Assembly (NCBI RefSeq): GCF_000281895.1
Contig: NZ_CM001558.1
Location: 3,662,556-3,726,555 of the forward strand
Length of the DNA stretch: 64,000 bases
Direction of reading: 5' to 3'
Source: Pseudomonas fluorescens Q2-87
GTDB lineage: Bacteria > Pseudomonadota > Gammaproteobacteria > Pseudomonadales > Pseudomonadaceae
Position 1 is the first letter of the stretch. Each line of letters opens with the position of its first letter. Position numbers and translations under genes: made by a program. The notes below the pieces were generated by a model. The model was not told the DNA's origin. It saw only the letters and a program-made list of their open reading frames with translations, and made no database searches. Shown here piece by piece: positions 28,319 to 37,728 of this stretch.

Positions 28319-28786
28319 AGCAATTGGCTGAGCCTTTGCACAATGTGAAGGCTGACGAAACCGTGCCTATACGCTGAGAATCAGTGTGAAACTGTAGAAA
28401 TCTCCCAACACGGCAGAGCAACATTGTAGGACGTTTGGCGTCCTTCCCTGGTGGCGGGACAGCTGAAAGCATCTCGCCCAGATCTGTCTGCAAGGCGTAT
28501 GTGCGACAGGACGCTCGATCACCACTGGTGAACAAGGCTTCGCCCGATCAATTAGCGCCTGTCGTCTCATTTCGGCTGCCCTTATTAAGTCGATAGCTCC
28601 GTCAGAGTCAGCCTAACTCCCAGAAGACGCTAAACTGGATAGACTTCCAGTACACAACCATACGAGCCGGCGCTGCTCCATGTAGCTGCCCTTACTGCAA
28701 GGAATTCATTATGATGAACCCCGGATTCGGCTCGCTCGGACATAAATGCGCCAGCTAGGAACGCAGACGAGGAGCTAGGAAGGGAT
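28319..28786. other. Intergenic gap inside island
   Basis: The 468 bases between the SMC-like gene and the DUF5131 gene contain no gene I can support. A minus-strand frame (28367-28570, 67 codons) has no recognisable motif. A promoter for the DUF5131/TcmP pair should lie in the right-hand part; only its RBS (GGAAGGG before 28787) is clear. Confidence 0.5.
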
Positions 28787-29569
28787 ATGGCAGAGACACA
28801 GATCGAGTGGACGGACTCTACTTGGAACCCAGTAGCTGGTTGCTCCATCATTAGCGCCGGGTGCAAAAACTGCTATGCCATGGAGATGGCACGCCGCCTC
28901 GAGGCCATGGGCACTCCCAAGTACGTTGGACTGACCCGCAAAAAAAATAAGCGCATCGTCTGGAACGGTTCAATTGTTGAAGATCATGACTCCCTGACCA
29001 TCCCCTATCGGTGGAAGAAGCCCAGGAAGGTGTTCGTGAACTCCATGAGCGACCTGTTCCATGAGAAGGTCAGTGACGAGTTCATTATTGCCGTCTGGAA
29101 GGTCATGCGAGAAACACCGCATCACAACTATCAGATTTTGACCAAGCGGCCAGAGCGGATGAAGCAGATCCTCAATGAAGTCATCAGTGAGGTGCTACCC
29201 AATGTGTGGCTGGGCACCTCTGTGGAAGATCGTGATGCTGCCGGGCGCGTTCAGTTTCTGAAAGACACACCTGCCCAGATCAGATTCATCTCCTTTGAGC
29301 CATTGATTGGCCCCGTAGGCAGCATTGATCTCTCGCAGATTGACTGGGCGATTGTCGGCGGTGAGAGCGGGAATAAAGCGCGGCCTGTGAAGGAAGGCTG
29401 GATTGATGAGATCTACACGCAGTGCCTAGAAAGCGGCACAGCGTTTTTCTTTAAACAGTGGGGGACGTGGGGTGAAGACAATGTCCGCCGTTCGAAAAAA
29501 GCTAACGGTCGCGAATACCGTGGCAAAACCTGGGATGAGATGCCTATAAAGCTGGTGGGCATGGCCTAA
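28787..29569 (+). CDS. DUF5131 (phage Gp37/Gp68-like) three-Cys protein
   Basis: A 260-residue protein matching the Gp37/Gp68 (DUF5131) family. The opening IEWTDSTWNPVAGCSIIS and CKNCYA carry the three cysteines C19, C26 and C29 in a Cx6CxxC pattern, suggestive of an Fe-S or metal site reminiscent of, but not identical to, radical SAM enzymes. Later landmarks are ILTKRPERM, WLGTSVEDRD, FISFEPLIG and IVGGESG. GGAAGG precedes the ATG. The gene is 31 bases upstream of tcmP, its usual partner. Biochemical function is not established. The pair is common in phages, plasmids and islands. Confidence 0.85.
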   Translation: MAETQIEWTDSTWNPVAGCSIISAGCKNCYAMEMARRLEAMGTPKYVGLTRKKNKRIVWNGSIVEDHDSLTIPYRWKKPRKVFVNSMSDLFHEKVSDEFIIAVWKVMRETPHHNYQILTKRPERMKQILNEVISEVLPNVWLGTSVEDRDAAGRVQFLKDTPAQIRFISFEPLIGPVGSIDLSQIDWAIVGGESGNKARPVKEGWIDEIYTQCLESGTAFFFKQWGTWGEDNVRRSKKANGREYRGKTWDEMPIKLVGMA

Positions 29570-29600
29570 TAGAAATACCGTAGCCTGACAAGGAATATCC

Positions 29601-30830
29601 ATGGCTAAGAAGAAGTATGATTGGGAAGAAGGTGCAATTCTTGAAGAGCACTCAAGGAAGAAACATCAAATACTTCGCGATTATTTTTATCAGTACGTAA
29701 TCACACGATGCAAGCACCCGCAGGTCAGAAAATTTCGCCTGGCTGTGGTAGACGGCTTCAGTGGTGCTGGCCAATACAAATGCGGCACTGCCGGTTCACC
29801 CATCATCTTTGTGGAAGAGCTGAATCGAGCGTTAACTGACATCAACACCTACAGGGCAGTTAACAATTTACCTCTCGTGGATATCGAGTGCAGCCTTTTC
29901 CTGAATGACGCTGAAAGGATGGCAATTGACATTCTGGAAAGAGTCCTGAATCCGATTATTCTTCACCATAGCATTTCGAACAGCCGGCTCAAAGTCCAAG
30001 CCCGCTACTCGACCGAGTTATTCGAACACGCTTATCCAAGAATCAGAGCCCAGATCAAATCAGAGAAATACCCGAATATAATCTTTAATCTCGATCAGTG
30101 CGGGCACAGCCATGTTGACACTGCGACCTTGATCGACATGATGAATCTGAATGAGTCAGTCGAGATTTTCTATACCTTCGTCATCTCTTCCCTATTGGCC
30201 TTCCTGAAGCAGCACGATCCAAAAACGCTGTCGAGCCAATTGGCATACTTGCAGCTGAGCAGCCGGGACTTCGAGATCCTTGAAGAGAAGCAATCGAAGA
30301 CAGCGTGGCTCGGCGTGGCGGAAAACATCGTCTTCGAAAATTTCAAGAAATGTGCAAAATTTGTCAGCCCTTTTTCAATCAACAACCCTAATGGTTGGCG
30401 ATATTGGCTGATACACCTCGCCAATTCGTATCGTGCTCGCCAAGTTTACAATGACCGGCTCCACCAAAATAGCGAGACTCAAGCTCATTTCGGCAGATCT
30501 GGCCTTGGCATGCTTGCGCACGACCCTAGCGAAGGTAAAACACTTTACCTCTTCAATGAGTCGGCTAGAGATCAGGCAAAAGACCAGCTCAGGGAGGACA
30601 TTCCGAAATTCCTCCACGACTCGGCACCCGCCTTATCTGTTAGGGATTTTTTCGAAAGGATCTATAACAACACTCCAGCCCATAGCGATGACATCAATGC
30701 TGCGCTACTCGGCAGCAACGAGATCGAGATTCAAACCGCTACCGGTGGAACAAGACGCAAGGCCAGTCAAATCCATACAACGGACATCATCGCCTTCAAA
30801 AAGCAACGAAGCTTCTTCTTTCCCAAATGA
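29601..30830 (+). CDS. tcmP: Three-Cys-motif partner protein TcmP
   Basis: A 409-residue protein of the TcmP family, named for pairing with the three-Cys (DUF5131) protein just upstream. The N-terminus GAILEEHSRKKHQILRDYF is the family hallmark. VVDGFSGAGQY at residues 49-59 resembles the SAM-binding motif I of DNA/RNA methyltransferases, and NLDQCGHSHVD occupies the place of motif IV. Methyltransferase chemistry is only suggested by these motifs. AGGAA lies upstream of the ATG. The pair forms a compact operon between the ABC-3C locus and decayed DNA near the integrase. Confidence 0.8.
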   Translation: MAKKKYDWEEGAILEEHSRKKHQILRDYFYQYVITRCKHPQVRKFRLAVVDGFSGAGQYKCGTAGSPIIFVEELNRALTDINTYRAVNNLPLVDIECSLFLNDAERMAIDILERVLNPIILHHSISNSRLKVQARYSTELFEHAYPRIRAQIKSEKYPNIIFNLDQCGHSHVDTATLIDMMNLNESVEIFYTFVISSLLAFLKQHDPKTLSSQLAYLQLSSRDFEILEEKQSKTAWLGVAENIVFENFKKCAKFVSPFSINNPNGWRYWLIHLANSYRARQVYNDRLHQNSETQAHFGRSGLGMLAHDPSEGKTLYLFNESARDQAKDQLREDIPKFLHDSAPALSVRDFFERIYNNTPAHSDDINAALLGSNEIEIQTATGGTRRKASQIHTTDIIAFKKQRSFFFPK

Positions 30831-31087
30831 AGTGGTGTCGGCCATGGAACGCCCTAATGGGGCCGACCACCACCCAGTTGTCCGTCACCTCTCCTAGTCG
30901 AATCCAAGGCAAAGGTCTATCCACATCAGATGGCCCAGCCGGCCCCTGTGACAGCGAGATCCTACATTGTCAGCACATATCTGCACTTCACATCGCCGAA
31001 GAGTCTTTAAAAAAATCCCGATGAATTCGGCTGACCGTTCTTGCAGATCGAACATCAGCCCGGCAAAAGCGAGCTAAGAAACCACCC

Positions 31088-31490
31088 ATGACCCAGCCGC
31101 TCATTGATTTTGACCTCAAACGCGTCTCCCGTGAAAACTACATAACAGGTAAAGCCGCTATCAATTTTCCACATCCAGGAAGCACCACGGTGGATGGCAT
31201 TTCCTTTCGTATTTTGATCGGGAATCCGGCGTGACCAAGGTGTCATTGGCGGGCATCCATTATCCTGACACCACCGACTACTTTGGCACATGGGCATTAC
31301 CGACGTCACTGATCAGCTAGCTGACCGTGGCTGGGCTGTTAAAGGACGACGTCTCTTCATGGCTGATCACTTCAGAGCTGCTGCAGACATGATCGTGAAG
31401 TGGTCACTGAGTGAGTCTGGGCAGTATAATGTCGAGGTCGATGAATGGTTTCCCTCTCCAGAGGATAAACAAGGACTTCTCAAGCTTTAA
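31088..31490 (+). pseudogene. Frameshifted gene of unknown family
   Basis: Three successive frames read as one protein: MTQPLIDFDLKRVS...NFPHPGSTT in frame one, then GWHFLSYFDRESGVTKVSLA and GIHYPDTTDYFG in a second, then GITDVTDQLADRGWAVKGRR to DEWFPSPEDKQGLLKL in a third. The joins fall near 31190 and 31290, so at least two small indels have broken it. The rebuilt product would be about 130 residues. I do not recognise the family. Its position between defence genes and the integrase fits a decaying island passenger. Confidence 0.45.
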
Positions 31491-31542
31491 GATCTGGCAA
31501 AGCCGGGCTTCTTGAGTTGGGCAGACTGGTGAAAATGGAAGC

Positions 31543-31824
31543 TTGGCTCAGCTCCCACTAGTGTCATTGCGGCTATCGCAGCTCTTGCCCATTATGCATC
31601 CAGAGATTTTAGCCAAGCGGGATAAGCTCCCGTTTTCCATCCAGTTGGAATTCGCCAGTACCTCACCAGGCGGACAATGGGATAACTCACGCGGCATTGC
31701 CGACCTAAATAATGGCAAGGTTCAGTATCAGTCCGAAGTGGCAAATCTTAACACGGGTATCTTCCTTGAATTCAAAGGAGGCATCGAAGCCTGGTTCATC
31801 AACGAAGACAAGTCACTCGATTAG
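31543..31824 (+). CDS. Hypothetical protein, probably a gene remnant
   Basis: A frame of 93 codons whose second half (FSIQLEFASTSPGGQWDNSR, then NTGIFLEFKGGIEAWFINED) looks like a genuine beta-rich domain. The first half reads better in another frame (VIAAIAALAHYASRDFSQAG), which suggests an indel near 31615. No RBS is evident at the TTG start and no family is recognised. It is adjacent to another frameshifted gene, so both are likely relics. Confidence 0.35.
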   Translation: MAQLPLVSLRLSQLLPIMHPEILAKRDKLPFSIQLEFASTSPGGQWDNSRGIADLNNGKVQYQSEVANLNTGIFLEFKGGIEAWFINEDKSLD

Positions 31825-31892
31825 TCCACACATTCAGAAGTAGCTCTAGAAAGAAAGCAGCGACATTCGTTATCACCGCACGAGACAGCACC

Positions 31893-33734
31893 TCAGCTTG
31901 AGCCCAGCGCGTTATAAACGATTCGCACAGTCACGTCGAAGTTCTCCAGAGTGAGTACATCGATAGGCGAACGCCCCTTCAGTCGCTCATGGGGTTCACA
32001 GACCGTCCGATAAAGCCTCCACGCATCGACATCGGGAAACCGCGCTAAGGCAGCAAGTATCAATTTGTGCCGCAGTGGGTCAAGCTGCCAATCGGGAATG
32101 CGCTGACCGCGATTCCCCAGGCTCAGGGATAGCAGGCGCCGATGCTTGATATCGCGGTTGATCTGATCTCGGGATTTGCCTGCCAGTTTGGCGAAGACAA
32201 GCAGCGGCAAATTATTCGAAGCTTCATAGGTGGCTAGCATCTCGGCGCGCTGACGTTGTATCTCAGATACTTGGGGTTCGCGCAGCTGTTCAGTCTGCAT
32301 TGAAGCAGGTAGGACAGGTGAATACTGAACCGCGTTAAGGACCGGTTCGTTGCTTACGGACTTTTTAGAGGCTGGAACCGTCGTCGCTGGGAAGCCACTG
32401 CTGTACAGAACGGCGTTTGCGTTCGCGCTTTCCAACGAAGGTAACGAAGCTGCGCCCTCTAAACGAATAGTAAGCGGAGAGCTTGCCGCCTTCAGCTGAC
32501 CCTGCCCCCAAAGATCAAGACGGTTCGCCCAATCCTGCATCATGGTTCGACGCTGCTCCACGTATTCCGCGTGATTGTAGGCCGCACTCACCTTATCCGG
32601 ATCAGCATGAGAAAGCTGAGCGTCCACCCACACCTTTGGATACCCGATCTCGTTCAGCGCCGTCGAGATCGTCGCCCTCATCCCGTGACCAGTGAGTTGA
32701 TCGGCATACCCCATCCGACGTAACGCGCCATTCAGCGTGTTCTCACTGATACGCTTGCTCAGGTCGCTTCGATGCGCAAACAAGTAGCGCTGCGCGGGAA
32801 CAACCTGGTCCAGCAAGTGACGCACAATCTCCAGAGCCTGAACAGACAGCGGCACGATATAAGGCGGTACATTTTGGGTCTGCTTACCTGGCTTCCGCAT
32901 CGCTAGCTGGAGTTGTTTCACCACTTCCGCCGGTATGACCCACAAGCGCTTCTCCAGATCGAACTGGTCGGGTGTTGCCAATCGTAATTCGCCCGTGCGG
33001 ACACCGGTCAGCAGCAACAACCGAAGGCCAAGCCGAGTTTGGCTGGCGCCACCGTAGTTTCGAAGAGCAGCCATCAATGCCGGGAGCTCGTCCATACGAA
33101 GAAATGGATTGTGCGTAACCGGAGGTTTGGGGAGTGCAACCACATCAAGGTCTGAAGCTGGGTTGTGCTCCAGCCCCTCAATCTTCACCATTGCATAACG
33201 GAACAATTGGTTGAACCAGGTCCGACATTTCTCGGCTGTCGTTAAGGCCTTGCGCTGTTCGATCCTGCTCAGTAAATCCAGCAGATCGTGACGATTGATA
33301 TCGTAGATGGACCGCCCACCCAGTAGGGGCAGGACGTCTTTACTGAAGATTCTCAAGATCTGCGAGAGCGTGCTCTGGCGCCCTTCCTTCAGGCTTAGCC
33401 TGCGAAACTCCACCCACTGATTGAACACCGCCTCGAAGGTGTGCTCCTTCGCAGCATAAGCAGCAAGTCGCTGTTGTTTGCGATGTTCATAGGGGTTGAT
33501 GCCCTGGGCAACCAAGGCACGTGCTTCATCACGACGGGTACGGGCTTCTTTAAGCCCAATTTGGGGGTAACTACCGAGCGACATGCGCTTCTGCTTTCCC
33601 GTCCAGTAGTAACGGAAAAGCCAGACCTTTCCGCCTCTGGCCGTCACATTGAGTGTGAGACCATCACTGTCACCGAGGGTGTAGTCGTTACCGGTGATTC
33701 GGGCATGCCGAACTGTCATTTCTGAGAGTGCCAT
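31893..33734 (-). CDS. P4-type tyrosine integrase with long C-terminal extension
   Basis: A 613-residue site-specific recombinase. It has the N-terminal DUF4102 arm-binding domain (1-95, with YPQIGLKEARTRRDEARAL), a core-binding domain (about 100-205), and a catalytic domain with R246 (GVRTGEL), H350/R353 (HGMR), H376 and Tyr386 (AAYNHAEY). Typical relatives end near residue 410. Here 200 more residues follow: a linker, a helix-turn-helix-like part (KLAGKSRDQINRDIKHRRL) and a C-terminal WRLYRTVCEPHERLKGRSPI reminiscent of MbcA/ParS-type antitoxin domains. It lies 222 bases from tRNA-Gly, its likely attachment site. Confidence 0.88.
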   Translation of the reverse strand: MALSEMTVRHARITGNDYTLGDSDGLTLNVTARGGKVWLFRYYWTGKQKRMSLGSYPQIGLKEARTRRDEARALVAQGINPYEHRKQQRLAAYAAKEHTFEAVFNQWVEFRRLSLKEGRQSTLSQILRIFSKDVLPLLGGRSIYDINRHDLLDLLSRIEQRKALTTAEKCRTWFNQLFRYAMVKIEGLEHNPASDLDVVALPKPPVTHNPFLRMDELPALMAALRNYGGASQTRLGLRLLLLTGVRTGELRLATPDQFDLEKRLWVIPAEVVKQLQLAMRKPGKQTQNVPPYIVPLSVQALEIVRHLLDQVVPAQRYLFAHRSDLSKRISENTLNGALRRMGYADQLTGHGMRATISTALNEIGYPKVWVDAQLSHADPDKVSAAYNHAEYVEQRRTMMQDWANRLDLWGQGQLKAASSPLTIRLEGAASLPSLESANANAVLYSSGFPATTVPASKKSVSNEPVLNAVQYSPVLPASMQTEQLREPQVSEIQRQRAEMLATYEASNNLPLLVFAKLAGKSRDQINRDIKHRRLLSLSLGNRGQRIPDWQLDPLRHKLILAALARFPDVDAWRLYRTVCEPHERLKGRSPIDVLTLENFDVTVRIVYNALGSS

Positions 33735-33888
33735 CGCGAGCTCCTGAACAGAGTCAGGGCCAGATGCTCATCTCGCAACACAACCTGATCCAGCAATAAA
33801 CCGATTCCGTCCGCATCAGAATCCTGGACTCAATCCTGGACTTAAACGCACCGGATAGTGCTGGATTTCAGTGGTTCCCGCTGGAACG

Positions 33889-33909
33889 AAAAAAGGGCCT
33901 AAAGGCCCT
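33889..33909 (-). terminator. Rho-independent terminator downstream of tRNA-Gly
   Basis: On the minus strand a 7-bp hairpin AGGGCCT/AGGCCCT with a two-base loop is followed by six T residues. It lies 48 bases past the tRNA 3' end and probably ends the tRNA transcript before the integrase. Confidence 0.7.
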
Positions 33910-33956
33910 GATTTCAATCACTTACAGAATTCAGTGGAACTCTGTAGCGCAATATT

Positions 33957-34032
<76 letters not shown>

Positions 34033-34095
34033 GTCTTGGTGTGGCGCATTCTATAGATTCAGATTACGCCGTCAACCCCTTGATTCAAAAAAGTT

Positions 34096-34662
34096 TTATT
34101 TTGGGTCTACGTCGGTCCGAAGATGCGGCCAGGCGGCGCGCAGGTATTGGACCATCGACCACAGCGTCAGGCCGGCGGATATCAGCAGCAGCGCATAGCC
34201 CAGCAGCACCCAGAAGCTGAAGTCCGAGGGGTTGGCCAGCAGGATCACCAGCGCCAGCATTTGCGCGGCGGTTTTCCATTTGCCGAGGTTCGACACGGCT
34301 ACCTGGGCGCGGGCGCCCAGCTCGGCCATCCATTCCCGGAGCGCCGATACGACGATTTCGCGCCCAATGATCACCGCCGCTGGCAAGGTCAGCCAGAGGT
34401 TGCCGTGTTCCTGCACCAGCAGCACCAGGGCCACCGCGACCATCAGCTTGTCGGCCACCGGATCCAGAAAGGCGCCGAAGGGCGTGCTTTGCTCCAGGCG
34501 TCGGGCCAGGTAGCCGTCCAGCCAGTCCGTCGCCGCGGCGAAGGCAAAGACCGAGGCGGAGGCCATGTAGCTCCAGTGATACGGCAAATAGAACAGCAAT
34601 ATGAAGATCGGGATGAGCAGGACGCGCAGAACGGTAATCAGGTTTGGGATATTCATCGGCAC
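34096..34662 (-). CDS. pgsA: CDP-diacylglycerol--glycerol-3-phosphate 3-phosphatidyltransferase
   Basis: A 188-residue inner-membrane enzyme that makes phosphatidylglycerol-phosphate, the committed step to phosphatidylglycerol and cardiolipin. Several helices flank the CDP-alcohol phosphotransferase motif, read as [20 protein letters not shown] and AFLDPVADK (D-G-x2-A-R-x8-G-x3-D-x3-D), complete here. N-terminal [19 protein letters not shown] is typical. It lies 26 bases downstream of uvrC, between it and tRNA-Gly, the standard Pseudomonas order. Confidence 0.95.
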   Translation of the reverse strand: MPMNIPNLITVLRVLLIPIFILLFYLPYHWSYMASASVFAFAAATDWLDGYLARRLEQSTPFGAFLDPVADKLMVAVALVLLVQEHGNLWLTLPAAVIIGREIVVSALREWMAELGARAQVAVSNLGKWKTAAQMLALVILLANPSDFSFWVLLGYALLLISAGLTLWSMVQYLRAAWPHLRTDVDPK

Positions 34663-34688
34663 AACTGGCTACGAGGTTGACGGGCATT

Positions 34689-36512
34689 CTACTCGCTGTG
34701 CAGGTTTGCATAAATCGACTCAGCGAGCTTTTTACTGATACCGGGTGCTTTGGCTATCTCTTCGATGCTGGCACGAGACAGCTCCTGCAATCCACCAAAA
34801 TGTTTGAGCAGGTCGCGACGGCGTGTCGGGCCGACCCCTGCCACTCCCTCCAGCGTAGACGTACGGCGGGTCTTGCCGCGCCGGGCGCGGTGCCCGGTGA
34901 TGGCGAAACGGTGGGCTTCGTCGCGGATCTGCTGGATCAAGTGCAGCGCCGGCGAATCGCCCTTGAGGGTGAATTCATGGGCGGCGTCGTTCAGGTACAG
35001 GGTCTCGAAGCCAGCCTTGCGGGTTGCGCCCTTGGCCACGCCCAGCAGGATCAGGTCGGGCACCATCAGCTCGTTGAGCACATCACGGGCCATGGACAAT
35101 TGGCCTTTACCACCGTCCACCAACAGGATGTCCGGCAGCTTGCCCTCCCCGTCCTTCAGCTTGCCGAAGCGCCGCATCAGCGCCTGGTGCATCGCCGCAT
35201 AGTCGTCGCCTGGCGTCACGCCTTCGATGTTGTAGCGGCGATAATCGGACTTGATCGGGCCTTCTGGACCGAACACCACGCAGGAGGCTACAGTCGCCTC
35301 GCCGCTGGAATGGCTGATGTCGTAGCATTCCAGCCGTTGCGGCGGCTCGTCCAGGTTGAGGACGTCGGCCAGGGCATCGAACCGCGCCGCCACGTGCTGC
35401 CGATTGGCCAGGCGTGCGCCCAGGGCCTGTTCGGCGTTGGTCACGGCCAGTTGCTGCCAGCGCGCCCGGGTGCCGCGCACGCGGTGGCTGATGGACAATT
35501 CACGGCCGCGAAGCTTATCGATGGCTTCGATCAGCGCTGGGAAGTCTTCGTGCACCACGTTGACGATCAACTCGGCAGGCAGGTCGCGTTCCGGGCTGCT
35601 GATGTAGTACTGGCCGAGGAAAGCCGCCATGACCTCGGACACGTCTTCCTCGATACCTACCTGGGGGAAGAAGTTCTTGCTGCCCAACACACGACCGCCC
35701 CGCACACTGATCAGGTGCACACAGGCACCGCCCGGGTTAATGAACGCGGCGACCACGTCGACGTCGCCACTGCCGCCTTCCATGCTCTGCTGGTCCTGCA
35801 CACGCCGCAGCAGCCCGATCTGGTCGCGCAGCTCGGCGGCCCGCTCGAACTCAAGGTTGACCGCCGCGTCTTCCATCGCCGCCGAAAGCTCGTCGGCCAA
35901 GGCGTTGCTGCGGCCTTCCAGGAACATCACCGAGTGACGCACGTCCTCGGCATAGACTTCAGGTTCGACAAACCCTACGCACGGCGCCTTGCAGCGCTTG
36001 ATCTGGTATTGCAGGCAGGGTCGGGTGCGGTTCTTGTAATAGCTGTCTTCACACTGGCGAACGAAAAACGTCTTCTGCAGCAGGCTCAGGCTTTCACGAA
36101 TCGCCCCGGCGCTGGGATAAGGCCCGAAGTAGCGGCCCTTGGCCTTCTTCGCGCCCCGATGAATGCTCAGGCGCGGAAAGGCCCCGTCGGACAGGAACAC
36201 GTACGGATAGGATTTGTCATCGCGCAGCAGGATGTTGTACGGCGGACGCCATTCCTTGATCAGCGTCTGTTCGAGCAGCAGCGCTTCGGTTTCATTGGCG
36301 GTGATGGTGGTTTCGATCTGCGCGATGCGCCCCACCAGGGCAGCGGTCTTCGGTGCGAGGCCGGTCTTGCGAAAGTAGCTCGCCAGGCGTTTCTTGAGGT
36401 TCTTGGCCTTGCCGACATAGAGCAGGCGCGCATCGCTGTCGAACATGCGGTACACGCCTGGACGGCCGCTGCAAGTGGACAGGAACGCGCTTGGATCAAA
36501 CAATTCAGTCAT
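34689..36512 (-). CDS. uvrC: Excinuclease ABC subunit C
   Basis: A 607-residue nucleotide-excision-repair endonuclease that makes both incisions after UvrB loading. Domains in order: GIY-YIG nuclease ([20 protein letters not shown], residues 17-36 onward), Cys-rich linker ([15 protein letters not shown]), UVR UvrB-binding domain (about 200-240), RNase H-like C-terminal nuclease ([12 protein letters not shown]), and tandem helix-hairpin-helix at the end ([19 protein letters not shown]). Full length. It starts three bases after the gacA stop, a long-conserved operon in gamma-proteobacteria. Confidence 0.97.
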   Translation of the reverse strand: MTELFDPSAFLSTCSGRPGVYRMFDSDARLLYVGKAKNLKKRLASYFRKTGLAPKTAALVGRIAQIETTITANETEALLLEQTLIKEWRPPYNILLRDDKSYPYVFLSDGAFPRLSIHRGAKKAKGRYFGPYPSAGAIRESLSLLQKTFFVRQCEDSYYKNRTRPCLQYQIKRCKAPCVGFVEPEVYAEDVRHSVMFLEGRSNALADELSAAMEDAAVNLEFERAAELRDQIGLLRRVQDQQSMEGGSGDVDVVAAFINPGGACVHLISVRGGRVLGSKNFFPQVGIEEDVSEVMAAFLGQYYISSPERDLPAELIVNVVHEDFPALIEAIDKLRGRELSISHRVRGTRARWQQLAVTNAEQALGARLANRQHVAARFDALADVLNLDEPPQRLECYDISHSSGEATVASCVVFGPEGPIKSDYRRYNIEGVTPGDDYAAMHQALMRRFGKLKDGEGKLPDILLVDGGKGQLSMARDVLNELMVPDLILLGVAKGATRKAGFETLYLNDAAHEFTLKGDSPALHLIQQIRDEAHRFAITGHRARRGKTRRTSTLEGVAGVGPTRRRDLLKHFGGLQELSRASIEEIAKAPGISKKLAESIYANLHSE

Positions 36513-36515
36513 TTT

Positions 36516-37157
36516 TCAGGCGCTGGCATCGACCATGCCGTGGCGCACCGCCAACAGCGTCAACTCAACGTCGCTGCTGATCGAAAGCTTCTCGAAGATA
36601 CGGTAACGGTAGGTGTTGACGGTTTTGGGCGAGAGGCACAGCTTGTCGGAGATGATTTGTACTTTCTGGCAGCCGACGATCATCAAGGCGATCTGGATTT
36701 CCCGCTCCGACAGCGCATCGAAGGGCGAGTCGTTGGTGGGCTGGAACGATTTGATTGCCAACTGCTGGGCAATTTGCGGGCTGATGTAGCGTTGCCCGGC
36801 GAAAACCAGACGAATGGCCTGGACCATTTCGTTCAAACCGGCCCCCTTGGTGAGGTAGCCCGCTGCGCCTGCCTGCAACAACCGGGTCGGAAAGGGATCT
36901 TCTTCACAGACGGTGACCGCGACGACCTTGATGTCCGGGTGACTGCGCAACAGTTTTCGCGTGGCCTCCAGGCCGCCGATGCCAGGCATCTTGACGTCCA
37001 TCAGCACCACATCCGGCTTCAACTCACGCGCCTTGATCAGCGCCTCTTCCCCGGATTCAGCCTGCCCAACCACCTGCAGGCCATCGATATCAGCCAGCAT
37101 TCGTGTAATGCCCGTACGGACTAGATCATGGTCATCGACCACTAACACCCTAATCAA
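36516..37157 (-). CDS. gacA: GacA/UvrY response regulator
   Basis: A 213-residue NarL-family regulator and output half of the GacS/GacA system, which turns on the Rsm small RNAs controlling secondary metabolism and biofilm. The receiver has VVDDHDLVRTG, acceptor D54 in LMDVKMPGIGG and YLTKGAG. The C-terminal LuxR HTH has LSEREIQIALMIV and LCLSPKTVNTYRYRI. Position immediately upstream of uvrC is diagnostic. All phosphotransfer residues are intact, so this allele looks functional; gacA is a frequent site of loss in cultured Pseudomonas. Confidence 0.96.
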   Translation of the reverse strand: MIRVLVVDDHDLVRTGITRMLADIDGLQVVGQAESGEEALIKARELKPDVVLMDVKMPGIGGLEATRKLLRSHPDIKVVAVTVCEEDPFPTRLLQAGAAGYLTKGAGLNEMVQAIRLVFAGQRYISPQIAQQLAIKSFQPTNDSPFDALSEREIQIALMIVGCQKVQIISDKLCLSPKTVNTYRYRIFEKLSISSDVELTLLAVRHGMVDASA

Positions 37158-37283
37158 GCAGACACCTCACGATTTGGTCTTATTTGGATTGCCCCACACC
37201 TTAGCAAAAACCATTCGCCAGACCTAGCGCAAAAGGGACGGATAACAGTTACAACACATCTTCTTCACCACGCGGCCAAGGCC

Positions 37284-37718
37284 TCAAGCACCAGCGTCTC
37301 GCTGCATCCTCAGGAAACACTCGTCCTCGCCCACAGCCCGCAGCCCCATGCGTTCGTACAGTGCCCTGGCCGGATTATTCTTGAAAACCGTCAGGCGCAG
37401 TGCCGGTCGACGCTCCTGCGCCACCAGGCGCCAAACCTGTCCGATCGCCCAGGTACCGGCGCCCTGCCCGCGAAACGCTTTATCGATCTGTAATTCCCGG
37501 ATATATAAAGCGCGCGCGTCACGGCTGAGGCTGACAAAGCCCAGCACCTGGTCCCCACGGTAAATGATCCAGTTCTGGCGAATGATCCAGGCCAGATCGA
37601 ACGCCTCGTCCTGCCATAGCAAATAGTGCTTGATGTAATAGGGAAGCATGTTGTCGCAGGTCAATTGACGGGCAAAGTCGATGTCCCCGGCAACAGCCTC
37701 ACGCCAGTCAAAGCTCAT
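37284..37718 (-). CDS. GNAT-family N-acetyltransferase
   Basis: A 144-residue GNAT protein. The acetyl-CoA-binding segment is IRELQIDKAFRGQGAGTWAI (Q/RxxGxG/A), followed by LTVFKNNPARALYERMGL, the typical motif B with the Tyr general acid. N-terminal MSFDWREAVAGDIDFARQL is conserved in Pseudomonas homologues. The start at 37718 has GAGG upstream; a longer frame would read into the neighbouring hydrolase. The gene begins ten bases after the stop of the carbon-nitrogen hydrolase and is co-transcribed with it. The amine substrate is unknown. Confidence 0.87.
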   Translation of the reverse strand: MSFDWREAVAGDIDFARQLTCDNMLPYYIKHYLLWQDEAFDLAWIIRQNWIIYRGDQVLGFVSLSRDARALYIRELQIDKAFRGQGAGTWAIGQVWRLVAQERRPALRLTVFKNNPARALYERMGLRAVGEDECFLRMQRDAGA

Positions 37719-37728
37719 GGGTACCTCG

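Noticed and set aside
28367..28570. A 67-codon minus-strand frame in the gap after the SMC-like gene.
   Set aside because: No family, weak RBS and Cys-rich composition typical of random translation.
29601..30830. Calling TcmP a confirmed DNA methyltransferase.
   Set aside because: Only motif I resembles a SAM-binding loop; the motif IV equivalent is degenerate, so the activity is left open.
22241..33734. A CRISPR array or retron accompanying the Septu-like genes.
   Set aside because: No regularly spaced repeats were seen, and no reverse transcriptase motif (YADD-type) occurs in the island proteins.
34644..37124. An 826-codon open frame on the plus strand opposite uvrC and gacA.
   Set aside because: It is antisense to two well-recognised genes. 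High-GC Pseudomonas coding DNA often leaves such long frames open, and no motif was seen.
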